DNA from: Chloroflexi bacterium UBA4736
GTDB lineage: Bacteria > Chloroflexota > Dormibacteria > Dormibacterales > Dormibacteraceae
Reading direction: 5' to 3'
DNA: 64,000 nucleotides
Assembly (NCBI GenBank): GCA_002404015.1
Contig: DHIW01000124.1
Location: 1-64,000, forward strand
Below, piece after piece: positions 1 through 7,256 of this stretch. The first letter of the stretch is position 1. Each line of letters opens with the position of its first letter. The translations under genes were made by a program, and so were the position numbers. The notes beneath the pieces are model-generated. The model saw only the letters and a program-made list of their open reading frames with translations. It searched no databases and was not told where the DNA came from.

Positions 1-69
1 TGCGCTGATCCCTTGAAATCGCCCCTCCCTTTGGAGTGGGCACCTTGTTGCGGTGTGATTGGAAGACGG

Positions 70-196
70 ACTCAAGCGGCCCGGCGGAGCCGGGCCTTGG
101 CGCCGCATCTTGACTATTAACTAAGACGGGGAAGAACCTCGCGGTTCCTCCCCCGGGCCCTAACTCAAGCGGCCCGGCGGAGCCGGGCCTCGGCGC
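70..196. repeat. Direct repeat pair with internal hairpins (70-103 and 163-196)
   Basis: Two copies of a 34-base unit, differing at one base, lie 93 bases apart at 70-103 and 163-196. Each contains a perfect 8-bp hairpin, GGCCCGGC / GCCGGGCC with loop GGA (78-96 and 171-189). Between them, 128-153 forms another hairpin with an 11-bp stem, one mismatch and loop TCGC. The region follows the end of the minus-strand cytochrome operon. No run of T follows any hairpin, so these are not classic terminators. They could be an intergenic REP-like element or a termination/mRNA-stability region. Nothing coding is seen in 1-213. Confidence 0.75.
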
Positions 197-213
197 AGCG
201 CTCGGACTCTACT

Positions 214-498
214 TTAAGACGGACGCTTCGGCCGTGGCTTGCGGCGCGGGGTCTTGGGGGCCTCGGCGCCGGGCAGCTGGTAGCGCTTCTCGAGCTCGTC
301 CAGCAGGCCGCGCGTCGCATCGAGCGCCTGGCGGACGTCGTCACCGGCGGCCGGCGCCGCCTCCTCGGGCGCGGTCAGCACCACCGGCTGCGGCCTCGCC
401 GGCGCGGGGGCAGCGGCGGATTGCCTCATGAGGTACCAGGTGGCGAGCGAACCCAACGCCCCACCGACGACCAGCCCCAGGATTAGCCAGCCGATCAG
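214..498 (-). CDS. Small single-pass membrane protein downstream of the cytochrome subunit IV gene
   Basis: About 94 residues: one hydrophobic segment at the very N-terminus (roughly residues 1-23, beginning LIGWLILGLVVGG), then an Ala/Pro linker, a short helical stretch (about 55-70) and a Lys/Arg/Pro-rich tail. No ATG, GTG or TTG precedes the membrane segment closely in this frame. The best start is CTG at 498-496, which overlaps the TGA of the subunit IV gene as CTGA. Tight coupling suggests a small accessory or assembly subunit of the cytochrome complex, but I do not recognise the family. The function is inference from position. Confidence 0.5.
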   Translation of the reverse strand: MIGWLILGLVVGGALGSLATWYLMRQSAAAPAPARPQPVVLTAPEEAAPAAGDDVRQALDATRGLLDELEKRYQLPGAEAPKTPRRKPRPKRPS

Positions 499-1178
499 CC
501 GCCCGAGATCCCCAGGATGGTCACCCCGGTCAGCGCCCACAGAGTGAGGCCCACGATCAGGCCGAAGATGAAGAGCAGCCAGAGGGTCCCGGTGATGACG
601 TTCCGGCCGGGTACGGGCCAGGACGACCAGCCCAGGCGCCGGGCCAGCCGGGTGCCCCCGACGCCGTCGATGAACGGCCACAGCAGCAGCCCGCCGATGA
701 TCAGCGGAGGCACGACCAGCGACATGATCAGCTCCGGCCCGAGCTTCAGCATCTGGAACAGCCAGAGGAAGTACCAGTCGGGTCGGGGCAGGACGACGTC
801 GCGCGGGTTGGCCGACTGCTCGAGCTGGAGGTTGGTGCCGAGGAGGGCGGAGTAGATGCCGACCGCCAGCAGCAGCAGCACCATGATGATCGGGTAGGGC
901 CAGAAGTGGTCCGGGAAGAAGGGGTGGGTCTCGTCCTCGGGCATGTCGTCGGCCAGGTGGTGGCCGGCCGAGCCCATCAGGATCGGGAACAGTGCCAACC
1001 CGATCATCACCGGGTAGAGGATGTGGTCCGGCCCGATCGGCATCCGCTTGTATTCCGGCTCGATCTGGTGGCCGCCCGAGTGGGCTTCGATGATCAACGG
1101 GGTGGCGGAGGCGGCCCCGGGGCCCTCCCGGAGGTGGCCGTCCCACTGGGTCTTTCTGATCTCTGCTTTCTTGGCCAT
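495..1178 (-). CDS. petD: Cytochrome b C-terminal half / b6f subunit IV-like protein
   Basis: 227 residues, the quinol-oxidising half of a split cytochrome b. It has a polar N-terminus of about 55 residues followed by four hydrophobic segments. The Qo-site PEWY motif appears here as PDWY (in RPDWYFLWLFQMLK), a conservative Glu-to-Asp change. Starts at ATG 1178-1176, overlapping the TGA of the upstream cytochrome b gene by one base (TGATG), so the two are translationally coupled. With the Rieske protein it would oxidise quinol and pass electrons to a c-type cytochrome or other acceptor not in this window. The petD label reflects domain organisation, not proven photosynthetic function. Confidence 0.9.
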   Translation of the reverse strand: MAKKAEIRKTQWDGHLREGPGAASATPLIIEAHSGGHQIEPEYKRMPIGPDHILYPVMIGLALFPILMGSAGHHLADDMPEDETHPFFPDHFWPYPIIMVLLLLAVGIYSALLGTNLQLEQSANPRDVVLPRPDWYFLWLFQMLKLGPELIMSLVVPPLIIGGLLLWPFIDGVGGTRLARRLGWSSWPVPGRNVITGTLWLLFIFGLIVGLTLWALTGVTILGISGG

Positions 1179-1873
1179 CACATGGGCTCCGAGATTCCGT
1201 GCCGCCGGATCAGCCGGAAGTGGACGTACATCAGCAGGGTGATGAGGGCCGGGAGGATGAAGACGTGGATCGTGAAGAAGCGCTGCAGCGTGCCCGGTCC
1301 GAGCGTGGGCCCGCCCTGGGCCACGGTCTGGATCAACCCGCCCAGCACGGGCGCCGAGGCGGCGATCTGGATCGTAACCGAGGTCGCCCAGTAGGCCTTG
1401 GTGTCCCAGGGCAGGAGGTACCCGGTCAGCGAGAACAGCAGCACGATCAGGAGCATCACGACGCCGACCATCCAGTTCAGCTCGCGGGGCGCCCGGTAGG
1501 AGCCCGTCCAGAAGACGCGACACATGTGGAGCAGCACCATCACGACCAGGAGATTTGCCGACCAGAAGTGGACGCCGCGCACCAGCCAGCCCAGGTAGAC
1601 GTGATTCATGATGAACAGCACGCTGGTGTAAGCCGGGGCGTCGCCGGCCGCGCTGGAGGCGTCGGGGACGTAGTAGAAGCTGAGGAAGATCCCGGTCAGC
1701 AGCTGGAAGGCGATCAGGATGAAGACCATCCCGCCGAAGCAGTAGTAGAAGGCGTTGGCGTAGTTGGGGACCCGCTGGTAGAGCGCCTCGTCGACGGTGC
1801 TGGTGAAGGGGAAGCGCTGGTCCAGCCAATCGACCACTGCGACCTGGACGTCTCGGGGGTGCGGGATCGCCAT
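1178..1873 (-). CDS. petB: Cytochrome b N-terminal half (b6-like, di-heme)
   Basis: 231 residues, matching the length of b6-type cytochromes, with four transmembrane helices. Two pairs of histidines that would ligate the b hemes are visible: one pair in the helix containing GVHFWSANLLVVMVLLHMCR, the other in FFTIHVFILPALITLLMYVH. The second gene of a Rieske-cytb-subIV operon, three bases downstream of the Rieske stop. The split b / subunit IV layout is typical of cyanobacterial b6f and of several Gram-positive and Chloroflexota-like complexes. ATG start at 1873. Confidence 0.93.
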   Translation of the reverse strand: MAIPHPRDVQVAVVDWLDQRFPFTSTVDEALYQRVPNYANAFYYCFGGMVFILIAFQLLTGIFLSFYYVPDASSAAGDAPAYTSVLFIMNHVYLGWLVRGVHFWSANLLVVMVLLHMCRVFWTGSYRAPRELNWMVGVVMLLIVLLFSLTGYLLPWDTKAYWATSVTIQIAASAPVLGGLIQTVAQGGPTLGPGTLQRFFTIHVFILPALITLLMYVHFRLIRRHGISEPM

Positions 1874-1876
1874 TGC

Positions 1877-2422
1877 CTACCCGACTCCTGGCAGCTGGAC
1901 GCCGTAAACGAGGATCTCGGAGTCGCTGGCGCCCTGCTTCCAGGTCAGGTGAGAGAGCGGGGCGGTGGCGGGTCCGTGCAGCACCGTTCCGTCCAGGTGG
2001 AAGCGGGAACCGTGGCAGGGGCAGTCAAGGCTCTGGTCCGCCGGGTTGATGGCGACCGAGCAGCCGAGGTGGGAGCAGGTGGTGGAGAAGACCGTGAGAT
2101 TGGCGCCATTCTTCACCGCGTAGCCGGCGAAAGTGATCTTGCCGGGAAAGTTGTCACCGCCACCATCCTTCATCAGGAAGCCGGTCTCCTTGGGAGACTG
2201 GAAGCTGACCGCTTCGCCGTCCTTGAGGGAGCCCAGCGTCTTGTCCAGCTTGACCGTCAGATCGCCCTTCTTGGTGGCGGTGTCCGGCGGCCAGATAAAG
2301 ATCAGGAGGGGTGCGATGAGCGCGACCCCGGTCGCCGTCAGCAGGCCGGCCAGGTACCAGACGATGAAGTTGCGCCGAGTGGTGGCCGGAACGTTGACGG
2401 GGATCCCGGAGGTATCGTCCAT
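1877..2422 (-). CDS. Rieske [2Fe-2S] iron-sulfur protein of the cytochrome b complex
   Basis: 181 residues: one N-terminal membrane anchor (about residues 19-45, beginning FIVWYLAGLLTATG) followed by a soluble Rieske domain. The cluster-binding boxes CSHLGC and CPCHGSRF are both intact (two Cys, two His ligands plus the disulfide cysteines). It would accept an electron from quinol at the Qo site of the adjacent cytochrome b. First gene of the operon, ATG at 2422. A TAGATT box sits 9 bases upstream with no Shine-Dalgarno, consistent with a leaderless transcript. Confidence 0.93.
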   Translation of the reverse strand: MDDTSGIPVNVPATTRRNFIVWYLAGLLTATGVALIAPLLIFIWPPDTATKKGDLTVKLDKTLGSLKDGEAVSFQSPKETGFLMKDGGGDNFPGKITFAGYAVKNGANLTVFSTTCSHLGCSVAINPADQSLDCPCHGSRFHLDGTVLHGPATAPLSHLTWKQGASDSEILVYGVQLPGVG

Positions 2423-2431
2423 CCGAGCCGA

Positions 2432-2437
2432 AATCTA
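2432..2437 (-). promoter_or_regulatory. Candidate -10 box of the Rieske-cytochrome b operon
   Basis: On the minus strand TAGATT ends 9 bases before the Rieske ATG. No Shine-Dalgarno lies in between and no good -35 is seen. The spacing would put transcription start at or next to the start codon. Confidence 0.4.
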
Positions 2438-2490
2438 GCACAGCGGGGCACGCCACCCCGGGGTGTTGGGCGGCCCCTCTGGAGTTAGCA

Positions 2491-3957
2491 TTGGACGACT
2501 TGCAGGACGTCCCAGCCGAGGGGGCGCCGAACGGGGGTCCGGGTCCCCGGGCGCTTCGCAACACAGCTCTTGTCCTGACCGCGCGCGTGGCCTCTCGGCT
2601 GCTCGCCCTGGTGACCGTCGTCGTCATGGCGAACCACCTGGGCGACGCCAGGTTCGGTGACTTCCAGACCCTGATCAACATCAGCGGCGTGGTCGCGGTC
2701 CTGATCGACCTCGGCTTCAACACGCTTTTCGTACGCGAGGCGGCCCGCCACCCCGGCGAGCTCAGCCGCTACCTCAGCAACCTGGTGACGGCCCGACTCC
2801 TCTTCGCGGTGCCGGCCCTGGTCGTGTTTGCGGGCGTGCTGTGGGCCAGAGGCTTCGGCTCGCTGCTGGTTCCCGGGTTCGTGCTCATGGTCGCCGCCTC
2901 CTACAGCGGCCTCCTCCACCAGGCCTTCTATGCCCGCCAGAGGGTGGGCTTCGAAGCCATCGCCATCGTGCTGGAGTCCGTCGTGCTGATCGCGGTGACG
3001 CTGGCGGGCGTGCTCACCCACCAGGGCATCGCCTACTTCATCTGGGCCTACGCGATCTCGTACGGGTTCACGTGCGGCTTCTTCCTGGTCGTCCTGGCGG
3101 CGACCGGGATGGCCCGGATCCGTTGGCGCCTGGAGCCTGACCTGGTCCGGACCTGGCTCTGGAAGGGCCTCCCCTTCGCGCTGACGTTCGTGATCACGAC
3201 CATCTACTTCAAGATCGACGTCCCCATCCTCCAGGCCTTCCACGGCAGCCGGGAGGCGGGCTGGTACGCCTTCGCGTACAAGCCCTTCGAGGCCCTGCTC
3301 TTCGTGCCCATCACGATGCTGAACGTCGTCTTCCCGGTGATCTCCGTGTTCCACCGGGAGGCGGCGGACCGGGTGCCGTGGGCGGTCGAGCGCTTCTACC
3401 GCTCGCTGCTCCTGCTCGGCTGGCCGATCACCGTCGGCACCTTCATGCTGACCCCGGGGATCGCCCGCGCCTTCCACATGTTCCCGCCTTCTGAGCCAGC
3501 CCTCCGGATCCTCTCGCTGGGGATCGTGCTGATGTTCGTCAACAACGCGTTCATAGCAGCGTTGAACTCGATCGACCGCCAGGTCTCCTTCACCTACGCT
3601 GCGCTGGCCACGATGGTCGTCAACCTGGTCCTCAACTTCGCCCTGATCCCGCCCTACGGCTACCTGGGCGCCAGTTGGGCAACGGTCCTGACCGAGCTGG
3701 CCCTCCTGGCGGCGGGCTGGTGGCTGACGGCCCGCCACCTGGCCCCGATGCCGCTCCCGCGGCTGAGCTGGCGGATCCTGCTGGCCGGCCTGGCCATGGG
3801 GGTGGTCCTGATACCCATGCGGGGCTTCCAGGGCCTCTCGCTGGGCCTGGCGGTGCTGGCGGCGGTCGCCGCCTACGCCGCGGCCCTCGCTCTCCTTCGG
3901 GCGATCGACCCCGATGAGGTGGCGCTGGCGCGCCGGGCGCTGCGGGTAGGCGCGTGA
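2491..3957 (+). CDS. Polysaccharide flippase, Wzx/MOP superfamily
   Basis: 488 residues with about 12-14 hydrophobic helices across the whole length. The opening (ALVLTARVASRLLALVTVVV, then GDFQTLINISGVVAVLIDLG) is characteristic of Wzx/RfbX-type lipid-linked oligosaccharide flippases. It would move undecaprenyl-linked repeat units across the membrane. TTG start at 2491 is supported by GGAG at 2481-2484, six bases upstream. Its stop overlaps the next gene, a polyprenyl sugar transferase, as GTGA; the two form the initiation/flipping pair of the polysaccharide cluster. Confidence 0.9.
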   Translation: MDDLQDVPAEGAPNGGPGPRALRNTALVLTARVASRLLALVTVVVMANHLGDARFGDFQTLINISGVVAVLIDLGFNTLFVREAARHPGELSRYLSNLVTARLLFAVPALVVFAGVLWARGFGSLLVPGFVLMVAASYSGLLHQAFYARQRVGFEAIAIVLESVVLIAVTLAGVLTHQGIAYFIWAYAISYGFTCGFFLVVLAATGMARIRWRLEPDLVRTWLWKGLPFALTFVITTIYFKIDVPILQAFHGSREAGWYAFAYKPFEALLFVPITMLNVVFPVISVFHREAADRVPWAVERFYRSLLLLGWPITVGTFMLTPGIARAFHMFPPSEPALRILSLGIVLMFVNNAFIAALNSIDRQVSFTYAALATMVVNLVLNFALIPPYGYLGASWATVLTELALLAAGWWLTARHLAPMPLPRLSWRILLAGLAMGVVLIPMRGFQGLSLGLAVLAAVAAYAAALALLRAIDPDEVALARRALRVGA

Positions 3958-5339
3958 GAACGCTGCGCGTCGTCGCCGACGCCGCGATGGCGGCGCTGGC
4001 CCTGGCCCTGGCCTACTGGCTCCGCTTTCACTTCCTGCCCGGAGGCATCGTGGAGTCGGCCGACCCCGGTAAGTACCGCGCCTTCAGCGTGGTGATGGCG
4101 GTCACCGTGGTCAGCGTCTTCGCGCTCACGGGTGTGTACCGGAACCGGCGGGGAGTGGCCTTCATCGACGAGCTGTTCTCCGTCCTGCGGGGCATGGCGG
4201 GGTCGTTCGTGGTCGGCCTGGCGATCATCGGCCTCTACAAGGCGGGCCCGTTCACCTACTCCCGGCTGACGTTCTTCCTCTGGACGGCCATTGCGACGCT
4301 GCTCATCGCGCTGGCCAGGTTCGCCATCCGGAGCTACCAGCGCCAGCTGCAGGCGCGCGGGGTGGGGGCCGAGCGGGCGCTGGTTGTGGGCTGGGGAGCG
4401 GCCGCCGACCTGCTCGTCCAGCGCATGCGCATGTTCCCGGACTACGGCTACGAGCTGGTCGGAATCTTGGCCGACAACCTGGAGCAGGGCGGCCAGGTTT
4501 ACGGCTCGGTGGACGTGCTCGGCCGGGTGTCGGACCTGGCTCGCACCGTCCGCGGGCTGAACGTCAAGGTGGTGTTCCTGGCCCTTTCCGACGTCAGCCA
4601 GGACCGCGTGCTGCACCTGATGGACGCCTGCCGGGACTGCGATGTCGACTTCCGCATCGTCCCCGGCATGCTCGAGATCCTGACCAGCAACATCACCTCT
4701 GACGAGCTGGGCGGCGTGCCCCTGCTGCAGGTCCGGCACGGCCTCGACATCGACGGCTGGGCGGTCTTCCTGAAACGCGCCTTCGACGTGGCCGTCGCCG
4801 GCCTGGGCCTGCTCCTGATCTCACCCCTGCTGGGGATCATCGCGCTGGTCGTCAAGACCACGTCCCCCGGGCCGGTGCTGATCCACCAGGACCGGCTGGG
4901 GATGCGCGGCAAGGTGTTCCGGATGCACAAGTTCCGGAGCATGCGAGTCGACGCGGAGGCGGCCAGCGGCCCGGTCTGGGCGGCGGAGCGGGATCCCCGG
5001 CGCACCGGCGCCGGGCGGGTGCTTAGGAGGCTGTCGCTGGACGAGCTGCCCCAGCTCTGGAACATCCTCCAGGGCGAGATGAGCCTGGTCGGGCCGCGCG
5101 CTGAGCGACCCAAGTTCGTGAAGGAGTTCAGCGCCCGGCTGCCCCGCTACGACGACCGGCACCGGGTTCGCCCGGGTCTGGCAGGCTGGGCCCAGGCCAA
5201 CGACCTCAGGGGCCAAACTCCGGTCGAAGAGAGGCTGATATATGACCTCTATTACATTGAGAACTGGAGTCTCGCATTCGACCTCAAGATCCTCCTGATC
5301 ACCCTCGCCCGAGTGTGGACGCACAAGAACGCGTACTAG
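3954..5339 (+). CDS. Undecaprenyl-phosphate sugar phosphotransferase (WbaP/WcaJ/CpsE type)
   Basis: 461 residues. Several N-terminal membrane helices (about 1-120), a nucleotide-binding-like CoA_binding_3 region (about 125-245), and the C-terminal bacterial sugar transferase domain (about 265-455). The latter shows the re-entrant helix start KRAFDVAVAGLGLLL, then MHKFRSM, DELPQLWNILQGEMSLVGPR and RPGLAGWAQ, all conserved in polyisoprenyl-phosphate hexose-1-phosphate transferases. It would attach the first sugar to undecaprenyl phosphate. GTG start overlaps the flippase stop by four bases. Confidence 0.93.
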   Translation: MRTLRVVADAAMAALALALAYWLRFHFLPGGIVESADPGKYRAFSVVMAVTVVSVFALTGVYRNRRGVAFIDELFSVLRGMAGSFVVGLAIIGLYKAGPFTYSRLTFFLWTAIATLLIALARFAIRSYQRQLQARGVGAERALVVGWGAAADLLVQRMRMFPDYGYELVGILADNLEQGGQVYGSVDVLGRVSDLARTVRGLNVKVVFLALSDVSQDRVLHLMDACRDCDVDFRIVPGMLEILTSNITSDELGGVPLLQVRHGLDIDGWAVFLKRAFDVAVAGLGLLLISPLLGIIALVVKTTSPGPVLIHQDRLGMRGKVFRMHKFRSMRVDAEAASGPVWAAERDPRRTGAGRVLRRLSLDELPQLWNILQGEMSLVGPRAERPKFVKEFSARLPRYDDRHRVRPGLAGWAQANDLRGQTPVEERLIYDLYYIENWSLAFDLKILLITLARVWTHKNAY

Positions 5340-6118
5340 AGCTCTATCTCAGGCCCCGCGGCTCTGAGAAGGGCGTCCTGTACGCCGAGCTGGAGGGTGC
5401 GGCCGGCCCGGTGACCGTCGACACGCCGCTCGAGCTCGCCGAGTTCGTGGCGCTCGACATCGAGACCACCGGCAACACGCCGTTCCTGGTGATCGAGATC
5501 GGGGCCGAGCGGTTCAACCTGCAGGGCAGCCTGAGCACCTTCGACACCCTGGTCCACACTCGGGCGCCCATCAACACCTACGCCAGGAAGCGGCACCAGA
5601 TCGACCGCGACATGCTGAAGGACGCACCCGGCTTCTCCGAGGTCCGCCGTGCTTTTCTGAGGTTCGCCCAGGGTGCGGTTCTGGTCGAGCACAGCCACGA
5701 CGCGTTCGACACCTACCTGATCGGACGCGGCCTCAAGTCGCCCCTGCAGCACCCCATCATCGATACGTCGGCCCTCGCCCGCCTGGTCCTCGATCTGCCC
5801 AGCGGGCAGACCCCGGGCCTGGCCCGGGTCGTGGAGGAGCTGGAGCTGGACGTGGACCCTCAGCACGCCGCGCTGACCGACGCCACCGCCACCGCCGCGG
5901 TCTTCCGGGAGCTGGTCCGGCGGGCCCGCGACCGCTTCGGCTGGCGGGTGCTGGGTGACGCGCTGGGGGTCCTCCAGCGGCCCGAGATCGATCGCTCCGC
6001 CCTGGAGGGCAGGCCGCGCGTCACGAAGCCGCGCCCGCGCCGCCGGCGGTCTACTCGAACAGTCTCATCTGAAGGTCCGGCTCCGGATGCACCAGGCCCG
6101 ACAGACCCACCCCGATAA
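5315..6118 (+). CDS. DEDDh 3'-5' exonuclease (DnaQ/epsilon-like)
   Basis: 267 residues with one exonuclease domain (about 42-205): Exo I DIETTG (Asp48, Glu50), Exo II HDAFD (Asp132) and Exo III HAALTD (His184, Asp189), so all DEDDh catalytic residues are present. A basic Arg/Pro-rich tail follows. No polymerase or helicase domain is attached. The GTG start lies 25 bases inside the preceding glycosyl gene in another frame, and the 3' end overlaps convergent dinB by 68 bases. The role could be proofreading, repair or RNA/DNA trimming; substrate is not deducible. Confidence 0.85.
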   Translation: MDAQERVLELYLRPRGSEKGVLYAELEGAAGPVTVDTPLELAEFVALDIETTGNTPFLVIEIGAERFNLQGSLSTFDTLVHTRAPINTYARKRHQIDRDMLKDAPGFSEVRRAFLRFAQGAVLVEHSHDAFDTYLIGRGLKSPLQHPIIDTSALARLVLDLPSGQTPGLARVVEELELDVDPQHAALTDATATAAVFRELVRRARDRFGWRVLGDALGVLQRPEIDRSALEGRPRVTKPRPRRRRSTRTVSSEGPAPDAPGPTDPPR

Positions 6119-7142
6119 GGCGCACCGGCCGCGAATCGAGGTGCGACTTCTCGAGCGCTGAGCGGGCGGCGCGGAAGATCGTCTCCGCGTCGTCGGTGGC
6201 GCTGGTGCGGCTGACCTGGCGGCTCACCAGCTTGAAGTCGGGCAGCTTCAGCTTCACGTAGACCGTCTTCGCCCGCACGCCCTCGGCGCGGAGGCGTTCG
6301 GTCACCTTGCCCGTCAGGTCGTGGAGGGCCTCCTCCAGCTTGTCGCGGTCCGAGACGTCGTACTCGAAGGTGGTCTCCGCGCTGATCGTCTTGGCTGGCC
6401 GGCTGCCGTCGACGGGCGAGCGGTCGCGGCCCTGGGCGAGGCGCTGGAGCAGCGCGCCGCCGGTGCCCAGCGCCTGGATCAGCTTCTGGGTCTCGTGGCC
6501 GGCCAGGTCGCCGGCCGTGCGGATGCCCATCAGCCGCAGCCGCTCTTCGGTCTTGGGGCCCAGGCCGGGGATGACGCCGATCGGGAGCGGGGCCAGGAAG
6601 CCGGCCTCGGTGTCGGGCTGGACCAGCACCAGGCCGTCCGGCTTGCGGCTGGCGCTGGCGATCTTGGCGACCAGCTTGCTGGTGGCCACGCCCACGCTCG
6701 CGGTCAGGCCGACCTCGGTGTGAACCATGTACTTGATCCGGCGGGCCACGTCCTCGGGGCTGGAGGTCCCGTGCCGGGTGCGGGCGGTGACGTCCAGGTA
6801 GGCCTCGTCGAGCGCGATCCCCTCGATCCGCTCAGGCGACGTGAAGCGGCGGAAGACGGCGTGCACCTGGCGGCTGGCCTCCCGGTAGCGGGAGCCGTCG
6901 GGGGGCACGACGGTCAGCTGGGGGCAGCGCTCGAGTGCTTCGTGCAAGGGCATCGCGGAATGCACGCCGTAAGCGCGGGCCTCGTAGGAAGCCCCCATGA
7001 CGACCGCGCGCCGGGAGCGGCCGGCCACGGCCAGCGCGGTGTCGCGGAGCCTGGGCTCGTCCCGCTGGTGGACGGACGTGTAGAAGGCGTCCAGGTCCAC
7101 GTGCAGGATCGTTCGAGGCCAGGGCTCGCCACCGCGCGGCAT
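6051..7142 (-). CDS. dinB: DNA polymerase IV, Y family
   Basis: 363 residues from ATG 7142. Starts MPRGGEPWPRTILHVDLDAFY; the DLDAFY metal-binding motif and the ALDEAYLD catalytic motif of Y-family polymerases are intact, followed by the helix-hairpin-helix thumb (IGVIPGLGPKTEERL) and little-finger region. A TTG at 7181 would add 13 residues, but the ATG puts the catalytic motif at the usual distance. It performs error-prone translesion synthesis. It is convergent with, and overlaps, a DEDDh exonuclease gene, so it sits as an insertion of DNA-repair function in a polysaccharide locus. No C-terminal beta-clamp peptide was evident. Confidence 0.93.
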   Translation of the reverse strand: MPRGGEPWPRTILHVDLDAFYTSVHQRDEPRLRDTALAVAGRSRRAVVMGASYEARAYGVHSAMPLHEALERCPQLTVVPPDGSRYREASRQVHAVFRRFTSPERIEGIALDEAYLDVTARTRHGTSSPEDVARRIKYMVHTEVGLTASVGVATSKLVAKIASASRKPDGLVLVQPDTEAGFLAPLPIGVIPGLGPKTEERLRLMGIRTAGDLAGHETQKLIQALGTGGALLQRLAQGRDRSPVDGSRPAKTISAETTFEYDVSDRDKLEEALHDLTGKVTERLRAEGVRAKTVYVKLKLPDFKLVSRQVSRTSATDDAETIFRAARSALEKSHLDSRPVRLIGVGLSGLVHPEPDLQMRLFE

Positions 7143-7256
7143 GCGCGCAGTTTGCCACAAGCAATTGTGGCCAACCCACAAGCGGTGCCCATGTTGTTGC
7201 TGTCATTCGGCCCCAGCGCCAACGCCGGGGGGGCGGCCGGCCTGGAGGGGGGCCTG

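Noticed and set aside
70..196. CRISPR-like repeat
   Set aside because: Only two copies, with strong internal hairpins and no cas genes nearby.
7143..7181. TTG start adding 13 residues to dinB
   Set aside because: No Shine-Dalgarno, and the ATG at 7142 places DLDAFY at the usual distance from the N-terminus.
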